A stretch of 64,000 nucleotides of DNA from an uncultured Pelagibacteraceae bacterium (lineage in GTDB: Bacteria > Pseudomonadota > Alphaproteobacteria > Pelagibacterales > Pelagibacteraceae): the NCBI GenBank assembly GCA_902620585.1, contig CACNJC010000001.1, forward strand, positions 82,879 to 146,878, in the 5' to 3' direction. The position numbers and the translations under genes were made by a program. The notes below the pieces were generated by a model. The model had not been told where the DNA came from, did not search any database, and saw nothing but the letters and a program-made list of their open reading frames with translations. Within the stretch, counting starts at the first letter, position 1. Each line of letters begins with the position of its first letter. Shown here piece after piece: positions 43,358-52,719 of this stretch.

Positions 43358-44059
43358 ATGATAAAAAAAATTAACACTAAAACCATAAAATTAATAAAAT
43401 TTTATAATCTAATTAACTACAATTTAATTTATAACAATAAGGCAATAAATCGCTATAGAAAAGAAAATTTTGAAGCATCAGAGGATAAGATTAAAAGGTT
43501 AGAGTTGCTAAAAAGATCAATTTTAAATTTAAAAAATTGTGATTTAAAAAAACAAGCTAAAAATATTGTGTTTAGCGACGGAAATCCAAAATCAAAGATA
43601 ATGCTTATAGGAGAGGCTCCTGGTGCAAATGAGGATCAGGAAGGATTACCTTTTGTTGGTAGAGCCGGACAATTGTTGGATAAGATGTTATCTGCGATCG
43701 ATTTAAATAGAGAAAAAGTCTATATTTCAAATATCATTAATTATCGTCCCCCTGAAAATAGAAGACCTTCTGAGGAAGAGATGAAAAGATATTTGCCATT
43801 TATAAAAAAGCATATTGAGATAATTAACCCAAAAATATTAGTATTACTTGGAAGCACTGCTATGAATGCACTTATTGGAAATGAAGTTGTGATTTCTAAG
43901 ATGCGAGGTAAGTGGATAGAAAAACAATTTGGAAATTGTAGCACTTCAGTAATTATCACATTTCATCCTGCTTTTTTAATGAGACAGCCAGGTCAAAAAA
44001 AAATGGCGTGGGTTGACCTTAAAATGATTAGAGATAAAAAAATAAAACTTAAGATATAA
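43358..44059 (+). CDS. Uracil-DNA glycosylase, family 4-like
   Basis: IMLIGEAPGANEDQEGLPFVGRAGQLLDKML, YISNIINYRPPENRRPSEEE, ITFHPAFLMRQPGQK. Confidence 0.9.
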   Translation: MIKKINTKTIKLIKFYNLINYNLIYNNKAINRYRKENFEASEDKIKRLELLKRSILNLKNCDLKKQAKNIVFSDGNPKSKIMLIGEAPGANEDQEGLPFVGRAGQLLDKMLSAIDLNREKVYISNIINYRPPENRRPSEEEMKRYLPFIKKHIEIINPKILVLLGSTAMNALIGNEVVISKMRGKWIEKQFGNCSTSVIITFHPAFLMRQPGQKKMAWVDLKMIRDKKIKLKI

Positions 44060-44071
44060 TTAAATAATTGT

Positions 44072-44632
44072 ATGGTTACAGCTGGTGTAGATGAGGTGGG
44101 AAGAGGATGTTTAGCTGGACCTGTGGTTTCAGCAGCTGTTATATTGAAAGAAACAATTAATCTAAAACTGTTAAAAGATTCTAAAAAAATTACTTTCAAA
44201 AAAAGAATTGAAATTGCAGACCACATTAAGCTTCATTCCATTTATGCTATTGGCGTTGCATCAGTTGAGGAAATTCATAAATTGAATATTCTTCAAGCAG
44301 CTCTACTCTCAATGAAACGAGCCATTGATAGATTATCAACTACTCCAGAGTTAGTTTTAATTGATGGAAATTTTGCGCCAAAAGGTTTGACAAATTTTAA
44401 AACCATAATTAATGGAGATGAAAAAATTAAATCTATAAGCGCAGCCTCAATAATAGCCAAAGTTTTTAGAGATCAATTAATGATAAAATTGTCCGAAAAA
44501 TTTAACTATTATGCTTGGGAGAGAAACTTTGGTTATGGAACTAAGGCACATATGGATGGTCTTAAAAAATTCGGAATAACATCTCATCACAGAAAAGGTT
44601 TTAAACCAATATACAAGATGTTGTCGAACTAA
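44072..44632 (+). CDS. rnhB: Ribonuclease HII
   Basis: TAGVDEVGRGCLAGPVVSAAVIL, LIDGNFAPKG, AASIIAKVFRD. Confidence 0.96.
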   Translation: MVTAGVDEVGRGCLAGPVVSAAVILKETINLKLLKDSKKITFKKRIEIADHIKLHSIYAIGVASVEEIHKLNILQAALLSMKRAIDRLSTTPELVLIDGNFAPKGLTNFKTIINGDEKIKSISAASIIAKVFRDQLMIKLSEKFNYYAWERNFGYGTKAHMDGLKKFGITSHHRKGFKPIYKMLSN

Positions 44633-44681
44633 GATACAATATCACTAAAAAACACTTTTTTTTTCTAAAATAGTTTGACCA

Positions 44682-44706
44682 AAGATTCAATTTAAGGTTG
44701 AATCTT
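44682..44706. promoter_or_regulatory. 9-bp inverted repeat containing two GANTC sites at the ccrM start
   Basis: AAGATTCAA-tttaagg-TTGAATCTT, perfect 9-bp arms and 7-nt spacer, ending 3 nt before ATG at 44710. Confidence 0.7.
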
Positions 44707-44709
44707 CTA

Positions 44710-45783
44710 ATGTCAAAATTGTTTAACAAAATTATTAATGGAAATTGTCTCTCAGAAATAAAAAAAATTCCTGATAAATCTTTTAACTTAGTTTTTGCTG
44801 ATCCACCCTACTACATGCAAATCGGTGAAAGTTTAACAAGACCAGATGCAAGCAAAGTAAATGGTGTCAATGACGAGTGGGATCACTTTAACAGTTTTAA
44901 ACATTATGACGATTTTTGTAAGTCTTGGTTATTAGAATGTAAAAGAATTTTAAAAGACAATGGGAGCATTTGGGTAATAGGTTCATATCACAATATTTTT
45001 AGACTTGGATATCATTTACAAAATTTAAATTTTTGGCTTCTGAATGATGTTATTTGGAGAAAAAATAACCCTATGCCAAATTTTAGGGGCACTAGGTTTA
45101 CTAATGCCCATGAAACACTGATTTGGGCATCAAAAAATAAAAAATCTAAATACACTTTTAATTATCAATCCTTAAAATGTTTAAATGATGACTTGCAAAT
45201 GAGATCTGACTGGATACTTCCGATTTGTAATGGTAAAGAACGATTAAAGAAGAATGGTAAAAAAATTCATTCAACGCAAAAACCAGAAGCGCTTTTACAC
45301 CGTATTATTTTAGCCACAACAAATAAAGGAGACACTATCTTTGACCCTTTTTTAGGCACTGGAACAACAGCAGTGGTATCTAAAAAATTGGGTAGAAAAT
45401 ATTTTGGAATAGAAAAAGACAAAAAATATTTTAAGGCTGCTGTAGAACGAATAAATAAAACAAAAGCTATAGAAGAAAGCTATTTAGATACAATTCAAAA
45501 TAATAAATCTAAACCTAGAATACCTTTTGGTTCTCTTGTAGAACTTGGAATATTAAAACCTGGTACTAAGCTATTTGATCCGAAAAAAGAGATAAATGCT
45601 AAAATTATGGCTGATGGAAGCATCAAATATAAAGAGTCCGAAGGTTCTATCCATAAAGTAGCAGCAAAAATTATGGGAGCTGAAAGTTATAATGGCTGGA
45701 CATATTGGCATTGTGATATAAACGGATCTACAGTTGTTATTGACAGTTTGAGGCAGAAATTTATCTCAGAAACAAAAGCCTAA
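44710..45783 (+). CDS. ccrM: CcrM-type adenine-N6 DNA methyltransferase (GANTC) with C-terminal RAMA domain
   Basis: FADPPYYMQ, FDPFLGTGTTAVVSKKLGRKYFGIEKD, C-terminal PRIPFGSLVELGILKPGTKLFDP...YNGWTYWHC. ATG at 44710 preferred over TTG at 44698. Confidence 0.95.
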   Translation: MSKLFNKIINGNCLSEIKKIPDKSFNLVFADPPYYMQIGESLTRPDASKVNGVNDEWDHFNSFKHYDDFCKSWLLECKRILKDNGSIWVIGSYHNIFRLGYHLQNLNFWLLNDVIWRKNNPMPNFRGTRFTNAHETLIWASKNKKSKYTFNYQSLKCLNDDLQMRSDWILPICNGKERLKKNGKKIHSTQKPEALLHRIILATTNKGDTIFDPFLGTGTTAVVSKKLGRKYFGIEKDKKYFKAAVERINKTKAIEESYLDTIQNNKSKPRIPFGSLVELGILKPGTKLFDPKKEINAKIMADGSIKYKESEGSIHKVAAKIMGAESYNGWTYWHCDINGSTVVIDSLRQKFISETKA

Positions 45784-46913
45784 TTTTTATAAACTTTGCC
45801 TAAATAATTTTTAACGAAGAATTTTCGCTTCACTAAAAACTTCAATAACAGATTCCTTATTTTTTGTAAAAACGAGCTCGAAAAGTGAAATGCAAAGAAA
45901 TTAAAATTTGATCTATTTTTCACAATTTTTGCTCTTTTTGATCTCACCTCAAAATAATTATTTTTTTTATCAAGCTTCTCATGTTTTAATAATTTAAATA
46001 TTTCAAAAGCACTTTCTATAGATTGACCGGCTCCTTGTGCAAGAGTTGGCAAAAAACCATTAAAAGCATCTCCAATATAAAATACTTTTTTATTTGTAGA
46101 GGGAAGAATCTTTGGGGTAAAATATAACGGCCATGTTTTAATTTCATTATCAAAAATATTTTTTAATTTAGGGTTTTGTTTTAAAACTGTTTCTTGAATT
46201 AGTTGTTTAGTGTTATTTGGTTCATATTTTTTACATCTAATTATACAAACCATATTAAGCTCTTTTTTCTTATTAATTGGATAAATAACAATATGGCTAT
46301 TGCTTCCAAGCATTAAACTAATGTTTTCTTCATAAATATTTAAATCAAATTTTGAATTTAATATCACTCTTGCTGCTATAGCTTTCTTAAATTTTGGTTC
46401 TACTTTTTTCTTCTCAAAGAAAGATTTGGTGTTTGAAAATATTCCGTCTGCAGCAATAACAAAATCTACTAGATCGTTTGTGTTATCATCGAATTTAATC
46501 AGAACTTTATCTTTAAGCTCAGAGACTTCTTTTATTTTTTTTCCAAATCTTAAATGTTGTGTATATATATCTTCCTTCAAAAATTCGATTAAGGTTGATC
46601 TTTGCAAAGTTGTGTACCTTGCTTCAATACTATTAAATTTAGATAAATTTAAATCACATATTTTTTCATTTCGAATATCGTAAAAATCTATTTTTTTTGG
46701 ATGAAATATCTTTTCATTATTAATTTTATTAAAATTAATTTCATTTAAGATTTTTATACTATTGGTTGCTAGCTGAATACCATAACCTTCTTCTAGAGAT
46801 AAGCTGTCATCTCTTTCGTAAACCATAAATTCATGATCAGTATATTTTTTTATTAAATTTGCTAGAGTTAGTCCAGCAATTCCAGCACCGATTATTGCAA
46901 TTTTTTTTTTCAT
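45780..46913 (-). CDS. FAD-dependent aromatic-type monooxygenase (UbiH/salicylate hydroxylase-like)
   Basis: IAIIGAGIAGLTLANL, LQRSTLIEFL, VIAADGIFSNTKSF, FYIGDAFNGFLPTLAQGAGQSIESAFEI. Confidence 0.85.
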   Translation of the reverse strand: MKKKIAIIGAGIAGLTLANLIKKYTDHEFMVYERDDSLSLEEGYGIQLATNSIKILNEINFNKINNEKIFHPKKIDFYDIRNEKICDLNLSKFNSIEARYTTLQRSTLIEFLKEDIYTQHLRFGKKIKEVSELKDKVLIKFDDNTNDLVDFVIAADGIFSNTKSFFEKKKVEPKFKKAIAARVILNSKFDLNIYEENISLMLGSNSHIVIYPINKKKELNMVCIIRCKKYEPNNTKQLIQETVLKQNPKLKNIFDNEIKTWPLYFTPKILPSTNKKVFYIGDAFNGFLPTLAQGAGQSIESAFEIFKLLKHEKLDKKNNYFEVRSKRAKIVKNRSNFNFFAFHFSSSFLQKIRNLLLKFLVKRKFFVKNYLGKVYKN

Positions 46914-47914
46914 TAAAATAAAATTGATACTTGTCTAAATATCTTTTTTGTAAAGGTTGGAATAAACTCCTCATTTTTTTCTAAAGAATACCAATTAAAA
47001 GAGGAAGGAATTTTATTTGAAAATTTATAGTATAAATTGATTTTAAGTTTTTTGTTTGAAATATTATTTCTATAACTTTTCAAAAATTTCCAACTATTAT
47101 TTTTTTTGTTTTTTTTTGTTTCGCGAATTTCAGGTAAGCTAAACTTACTTAAAAAACTAAGTTCATTATTTTTTTTTAATGCTATTTGTTTTTTTTTATT
47201 TATATAACAAAAAACATCATAATTTTTATTTTTTTTCATTCTAAATTTAACACTTTTAATTTTATTTGAAGATTTAAAATATTTACAATTATTATTCAAA
47301 TTGCAATCATTGCAAATTGGGTTTTTAGGTTTACAAATTATTGCACCAAACTCCATTAATCCCTCAACTAAATCTGAGTTTCTTTTTGAACTAAAGAGTT
47401 TTTCATTATTTACTTCCACAAATTTATTAAAATCGATTTTATTTTCTTGCATATTAATAATTCTTGATAATACCCGTTTAACATTGCCATCGATAGCTAT
47501 AACAGGTTTATTATGAACTAATCCTAATAATGCGTTAGCTGTATAATTTCCTACTCCAGGAAGATTTTTTATCTCCACAATTGATTTTGGTAATCTTGAA
47601 TTATATTTTTTAGTTAATATTTTTGAGGTTTTTAAAAGATTTCTAGCTCTTCTATAATAACCAAGCCCTTCCCACAATTTTAAAATTTCATTTTCAGTAC
47701 AATTTGAAAAAGATCTCAATGTTTTAAATCTTTTAGTCACTTTTAAAAAATACGGGATAACAGTTTTTACTTGAGTTTGTTGCAACATAAATTCACTTAA
47801 AACTCTATAATAGAGCTTTTTTGGTGAATTTTTGCTAACACGCCAAGGTAAACTGCGTTTATTATTATCGTACCAACTCAGAATTTTTTTTGATAAATTA
47901 AATTTTATATGCAT
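46913..47914 (-). CDS. mutY: A/G-specific adenine glycosylase
   Basis: ILSWYDNNKRSLPWR, EFMLQQTQVKTVIPYF, LPGVGNYTANALLG, Fe-S motif CKPKNPICNDCNLNNNC. Start taken at MHIKFN. Confidence 0.95.
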   Translation of the reverse strand: MHIKFNLSKKILSWYDNNKRSLPWRVSKNSPKKLYYRVLSEFMLQQTQVKTVIPYFLKVTKRFKTLRSFSNCTENEILKLWEGLGYYRRARNLLKTSKILTKKYNSRLPKSIVEIKNLPGVGNYTANALLGLVHNKPVIAIDGNVKRVLSRIINMQENKIDFNKFVEVNNEKLFSSKRNSDLVEGLMEFGAIICKPKNPICNDCNLNNNCKYFKSSNKIKSVKFRMKKNKNYDVFCYINKKKQIALKKNNELSFLSKFSLPEIRETKKNKKNNSWKFLKSYRNNISNKKLKINLYYKFSNKIPSSFNWYSLEKNEEFIPTFTKKIFRQVSILF

Positions 47915-48394
47915 AACAAAGATAATAGTAAATATAAGAATTTCATACAAGGTTTGAGACCTTTTTCTGCCTCTATACCAAAAACTTTAAAAAAATATTT
48001 AAAAAAAGGTGGATATAACTATTCAAATATTATTGATAACTGGACCAAAATGGTAAGTAAGGAAATATCAAATTCCTGTTACCCTACTACTGTAAAAATG
48101 AATAAAGAAATGAAAGATGGAACTTTAGTCTTAAATGTTTTGCATGGAAAAGAATTAGAAATCGAATATGCAAAAAAAGAAATTATTGACAAAATCAATA
48201 GTTTTTTTGGATATAATTGTATTAGTCAAATTACTTTAAAAATTGTTCATGAAAAAATTATATCTAAAAAAAAGGAGCAAATAAAAATGAATGATTACAA
48301 AAAAATTAATGAAAAAATAAATAAAGTTGATAATAATCAACTAAGAAGTTCTTTGAATAATTTTTGGAAAGCGTTCAGTGAAAAAAATGATTAA
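47909..48394 (+). CDS. DciA-like/DUF721 protein
   Basis: RPFSASIPKTLKKYLKKGGYNYSNIIDNWTKMVSKEISNSCYP, GTLVLNVLHGKELEIEYAKKEIIDKINSFFGY. Confidence 0.75.
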   Translation: MHNKDNSKYKNFIQGLRPFSASIPKTLKKYLKKGGYNYSNIIDNWTKMVSKEISNSCYPTTVKMNKEMKDGTLVLNVLHGKELEIEYAKKEIIDKINSFFGYNCISQITLKIVHEKIISKKKEQIKMNDYKKINEKINKVDNNQLRSSLNNFWKAFSEKND

Positions 48395-48971
48395 AACTTT
48401 TTTAAAAATAATTCTTTTTATTTCAATTTCTTTTTCAGTTAATGCTGAAGATAAAATTTTAAAAATTGGAAACGATAATGCAAAAGTGACTGTCAAAGTT
48501 TTTTCATCCCTAACATGTCCTCATTGTGCAAGTTTTCACAAAAATGTTTTTGAAAATTTAAAGAAAGAATATATTGATAAAAATTTAGTAAAATTTGAAC
48601 ACCATAGTTTTCCTTTAGATTTAGCTGCACTTAATGCAGAAATAATTATTAGATGTCACACAGACATGAATAAAGAATTTCAATTATTAGGTGAAATTTA
48701 TAAAAAACAAAATCAATGGGCTGTTGGATCTGATATAAATATTATCAACGAATCTATTAAAAAGATCGGTTTAAATTCTGGTTTAAGTGAAAGTAAAATG
48801 AGTGATTGTCTTAATGATGAAAATGCACAAAATCAAATTTTAAGTGAGAGGATTGAAGCGCAAAAAAAATATAAAATCCAATCAACGCCGACAATATTTA
48901 TCAATGATAAAAAATATGATGGCAAACATGAATTTAAAGCTTTTAAGAAAGTTATAGAGAAAAATTTATAA
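48378..48971 (+). CDS. DsbA-family thioredoxin-fold protein
   Basis: Signal peptide, VFSSLTCPHCASFHKNVF (CPHC), QSTPTIFINDKKYDG. Confidence 0.92.
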   Translation: MKKMIKTFLKIILFISISFSVNAEDKILKIGNDNAKVTVKVFSSLTCPHCASFHKNVFENLKKEYIDKNLVKFEHHSFPLDLAALNAEIIIRCHTDMNKEFQLLGEIYKKQNQWAVGSDINIINESIKKIGLNSGLSESKMSDCLNDENAQNQILSERIEAQKKYKIQSTPTIFINDKKYDGKHEFKAFKKVIEKNL

Positions 48972-48973
48972 AA

Positions 48974-51418
48974 ATGAGGTTTAAAAATCTAGAAATTAAT
49001 GGTTTCAAATCTTTTTCTGATAAAACAAATTTTTTAATCGAAAACGGCTTGACCGGAATAGTTGGTCCTAATGGTTGCGGTAAATCAAATATTGTGGAGG
49101 CTTTAAGATGGTGTATGGGTGAAAATTCACCTAAGAGCATGAGAGGCTCTGGGATGGAAGATGTAATATTTTCGGGCACATCAAACAGACCATCAAAAAA
49201 TATTTCTGAAGTTGCATTATTAATGGACAACAAAACCAAAGAGGGACCAACACAATATAGAGATTTTGACGAAATTGTAATAAGAAGAAAAATAGAAAAG
49301 GATAAAGGATCTAAATATTATATTAATGATAAAGAGGTAAGGGCTAGAGATGTTCAAACTTTTTTTGCTGATTTGTCTACTGGAGCTCATTCACCCTCTT
49401 TGATAAGCCAAGGAACAATTGGACAACTCGTAACAGCTAAACCAATTGAAAGAAAATCAATACTTGAAGAAGCGGCTGGTATTTCGGGAATTCACGCAAG
49501 AAGGCAAGAGGCCGAAACAAGGTTAAATGCTGCTGAAAATAATTTAAAAAGAGCTGATGAGCTTAAAAGACAACAGCAAAAACAACTTGATAATTTAAAA
49601 AAACAAGCTGAAGAGGCAACTAGATATAAAGAGATATCAAAAGAAATAAAAAAAATTGAGACAGGATTATATTATTTAAAAATTCAAGAAATACAAAAAG
49701 ACAAAAAACAAATAACAGAAAAATTAAGTGAATTAGAAGATGAAATAAGTGCTGTAAATATAGACTTTAACCATAACAGTAACTTGCTTGAAGAAGAAAG
49801 TAAAAAACTCTCTCCATTAAGGGATAAAAAAATTGAGAGTGTCGCAAAAATTCAGAAGCTCAATTTAGATATGACTGGTTTAGATGAAGAAGAGTCCAGA
49901 GTTAAATCATTAAAATTGAAACTTGAAAAATCTATTAAAACGGTTGAGTCAGATTTAGAACGTGAGAGAAGTATTTCTCTAGATGCAGATTTAAACGAAA
50001 AAAGAATACTACAAGAAAAAAATACATTATTAAAAACAGAAAACGAACTTATTGAAGTAGAATCTGCTTCATCAAAGGAATTAGGTAAATCAAAGGCTAA
50101 TTTAAATAATTTACAAACTGAACTTGATGAGTTGTTAAAAAAAATTGAAGCCTATATAGATGATGGAAAAAAGCTAACAAAAGATGTTTTTCGTGAATTA
50201 AAAGAATTAGTAAGAAAGATAACGCTTTCCCAAGAGGAATATGCTGAAAAGTTTGGTAAAAATAAATCTATCCAAAGTGACTCGATTAAAAGAAAAGAAA
50301 GAATAAAAAATATTGATATTGAGCTTGAAAATTGGAGAAACTTGAAGATTAATTCAGAAAAAATGATATCTGAGTTAAATGAAAGAAAAAATAAAATTCA
50401 ATTAGAACAGGAAGAAAATCAAAAAAATCCGGAAAGAATAGCTACCTCAAAGGGACAAAATTTACAAAACTTAGAAAATACAAAAAAAAGAAATGAAGAA
50501 ATAGAAAGTGAATTAATAGAAATTGAAAAAAAATATAATTTGATTAATCAAAATTTAAAAGAAATTCAATCTAGATTATCAAGTTTAAAAGAAAATAAAG
50601 CTAGAAATGAAGCAACAATCGAAGGAATCGATAATAGAAAAAAAGATTTAATGTACTCAGTAAAAAATGAATTAGGGATTGAAAACGAGTCTTCGTTGTT
50701 AGGACAGTCAGATTTGAGTAATATATCTCTAGAAGAGTTGCCAAGTATAGAAGATCAAACAAATAAAGTTGAAAAAATTAAAAAGCAAAGAGACTCTCTT
50801 GGATCTGTTAATCTGAAAGCTGACGAAGAAACAAAAAAATATGAGACGGAAATTAAAAAAATGGAAGATGATAGAGCTGACCTATACTCTGCAATAGTTA
50901 AACTAAAAAATGGTATAGATGAATTAAATCAAAAAGGTAGAGAAAGACTTATAGAGGCATTTACAAAAGTAAATAGAAAATTTAATGAAGTCTATACAAA
51001 ACTGTTTAGTGGAGGAACTGCTAAAATTGAATTGGTTGACTCAGATGATCCATTAGAAGCAGGATTAGAAATGTTTGCTTCTCCTCCTGGGAAAAGACTT
51101 CAATCAATTACTTTATTGTCAGGTGGAGAACAAGCTTTAACAGCATTGTCGCTTGTTTTTGCAGTTTTTTTAGTAAATCCCTCACCCATTTGTGTATTAG
51201 ATGAAGTTGATGCTCCATTAGATGATGCCAATGTAACAAGATTTTGTGGCTTGCTTGATGAACTTACAAAAATAACTAAAACAAAATTTATAATTATTAC
51301 TCACCATGCTCTGACTATGTCTAGGATGCATAGACTCTATGGTGTAACTATGGCTGAACAAGGCATTAGCCAACTAGTTTCGGTAGACCTACAAAAAGCT
51401 GAAGAGCTCGTAGCTTAA
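48974..51418 (+). CDS. smc: Chromosome segregation SMC protein, short form without an apparent hinge
   Basis: Walker A GPNGCGKSNIVEALRWCMGE, signature LLSGGEQALTALSLVFAVF, Walker B CVLDEVDAPLDD; 814 aa with continuous coiled coil between. Confidence 0.94.
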   Translation: MRFKNLEINGFKSFSDKTNFLIENGLTGIVGPNGCGKSNIVEALRWCMGENSPKSMRGSGMEDVIFSGTSNRPSKNISEVALLMDNKTKEGPTQYRDFDEIVIRRKIEKDKGSKYYINDKEVRARDVQTFFADLSTGAHSPSLISQGTIGQLVTAKPIERKSILEEAAGISGIHARRQEAETRLNAAENNLKRADELKRQQQKQLDNLKKQAEEATRYKEISKEIKKIETGLYYLKIQEIQKDKKQITEKLSELEDEISAVNIDFNHNSNLLEEESKKLSPLRDKKIESVAKIQKLNLDMTGLDEEESRVKSLKLKLEKSIKTVESDLERERSISLDADLNEKRILQEKNTLLKTENELIEVESASSKELGKSKANLNNLQTELDELLKKIEAYIDDGKKLTKDVFRELKELVRKITLSQEEYAEKFGKNKSIQSDSIKRKERIKNIDIELENWRNLKINSEKMISELNERKNKIQLEQEENQKNPERIATSKGQNLQNLENTKKRNEEIESELIEIEKKYNLINQNLKEIQSRLSSLKENKARNEATIEGIDNRKKDLMYSVKNELGIENESSLLGQSDLSNISLEELPSIEDQTNKVEKIKKQRDSLGSVNLKADEETKKYETEIKKMEDDRADLYSAIVKLKNGIDELNQKGRERLIEAFTKVNRKFNEVYTKLFSGGTAKIELVDSDDPLEAGLEMFASPPGKRLQSITLLSGGEQALTALSLVFAVFLVNPSPICVLDEVDAPLDDANVTRFCGLLDELTKITKTKFIIITHHALTMSRMHRLYGVTMAEQGISQLVSVDLQKAEELVA

Positions 51419-51432
51419 AAAATATTAATATA

Positions 51433-51717
51433 ATGACAAATCCTGAAGATTTAAAAACTCGCCTAAAAATTGCAAGGTCAAAAATTAAAAATCAAATGCT
51501 TTCGGAAAGAGACAAAAAAGGCTCTTTTATGGGTAGTGCATTTAAATTAGGCACGGAATTGGTTGCTGCTGTGGGGGTTGGGACAATAATTGGGTTTATT
51601 TTGGATAGTTGGTTTGGTACTAAACCTTGGTTAATAATAATTTTCTTTTTTTTAGGGGCTGCCGCTGGAATGTTAAATGTAATCAAAGCAGCTAATAAGA
51701 TGCAAAAGGATGATTAA
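51433..51717 (+). CDS. atpI: ATP synthase protein I (AtpI-like)
   Basis: FKLGTELVAAVGVGTIIGFILDSWFGTKPWLIIIFFFLGAAAGMLNVIKAA; precedes atpB. Confidence 0.9.
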   Translation: MTNPEDLKTRLKIARSKIKNQMLSERDKKGSFMGSAFKLGTELVAAVGVGTIIGFILDSWFGTKPWLIIIFFFLGAAAGMLNVIKAANKMQKDD

Positions 51718-51731
51718 TTTATAGGATATTT

Positions 51732-52466
51732 ATGGCAAGTAATCCAATGCAACAATTTACAGTCTATAAAATTGGGCCTGAAATTAAAATTGCAGGTGTA
51801 GACCTGTCTTTTACTAATGCAAGTTTGTTTATGGTTGTAAGTACAACAATTATAATAGCTTTTTTGTATTTTGGGTCACGAGAGAGAAAAATAATTCCCA
51901 GCAAAATTCAATTAATTACAGAAATGCTCTATAATTTTGTTGCAAAAATGATTAGTGATACTGCTGGTTCGAAAGCAAAACCTTATTTTCCATTTATATT
52001 TAGTTTATTTTTGTTTGTGTTAATTTGTAACATGGTGGGAATGCTTCCTTACTCTTTCACTGTTACAAGTCACATTATAGTAACTTTAATTATGGCTTTA
52101 TTTATTTTTGTTGCGGTTACTATAATAGGTTTTGTAAAGCACGGATTTAAATATTTAAATATTTTTGTTCCTAGCGGTGTTCCAGCTGTTTTATTACCGC
52201 TAATTACTGTCATAGAAATAATTTCTTATTTAAGCAGGCCGGTAAGCTTATCGGTAAGGTTATTTGCTAATATGATGGCAGGACATACAATGTTAAAAGT
52301 TTTTGGAGGCTTTGTCGTAAGCCTTGGAATATTAGGCGGATGGTTACCGCTTAGTTTTTCAGTAGCACTAACTGGTTTGGAAATTTTAGTTGCATTTTTA
52401 CAAGCTTATGTTTTTGCAATATTAACCTGCATCTATTTAAATGATGCATTAAATTTACACCATTAA
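51732..52466 (+). CDS. atpB: ATP synthase F0 subunit a
   Basis: SRPVSLSVRLFANMMAGHTMLKVFGGF, LEILVAFLQAYVFAILTCIYLNDA. Confidence 0.97.
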   Translation: MASNPMQQFTVYKIGPEIKIAGVDLSFTNASLFMVVSTTIIIAFLYFGSRERKIIPSKIQLITEMLYNFVAKMISDTAGSKAKPYFPFIFSLFLFVLICNMVGMLPYSFTVTSHIIVTLIMALFIFVAVTIIGFVKHGFKYLNIFVPSGVPAVLLPLITVIEIISYLSRPVSLSVRLFANMMAGHTMLKVFGGFVVSLGILGGWLPLSFSVALTGLEILVAFLQAYVFAILTCIYLNDALNLHH

Positions 52467-52480
52467 TAAAAGGAGGAAAA

Positions 52481-52708
52481 ATGGAGTTAGAAGCGGCAAA
52501 AATGATTGGGGCTGGTTTAGCTGCAATCGCATTAGCTGGAGCAGGTGTGGGTATCGGAATAATTTTTGGTAACTACCTATCTGGCGCAATGAGAAATCCG
52601 TCTGCAGCTCAAAAACAATTCCCTAATTTGCTTTTGGGATTTGCTTTAGCAGAGGCAACTGGTTTATTTGGTCTTGTAGTAGCTTTAATTATTTTATTTG
52701 CATTTTAA
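52481..52708 (+). CDS. atpE: ATP synthase F0 subunit c
   Basis: IGAGLAAIALAGAGVGIGIIFGNYLSGAMRNPSA, LLGFALAEATGLFGLVVALIILF; preceded by AGGAGG. Confidence 0.98.
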   Translation: MELEAAKMIGAGLAAIALAGAGVGIGIIFGNYLSGAMRNPSAAQKQFPNLLLGFALAEATGLFGLVVALIILFAF

Positions 52709-52719
52709 TTAAGTTAGAT

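Noticed and set aside
48952-49239. 95-aa ORF antisense to the start of smc
   Set aside because: Covers the conserved SMC Walker A region on the other strand; no domain.
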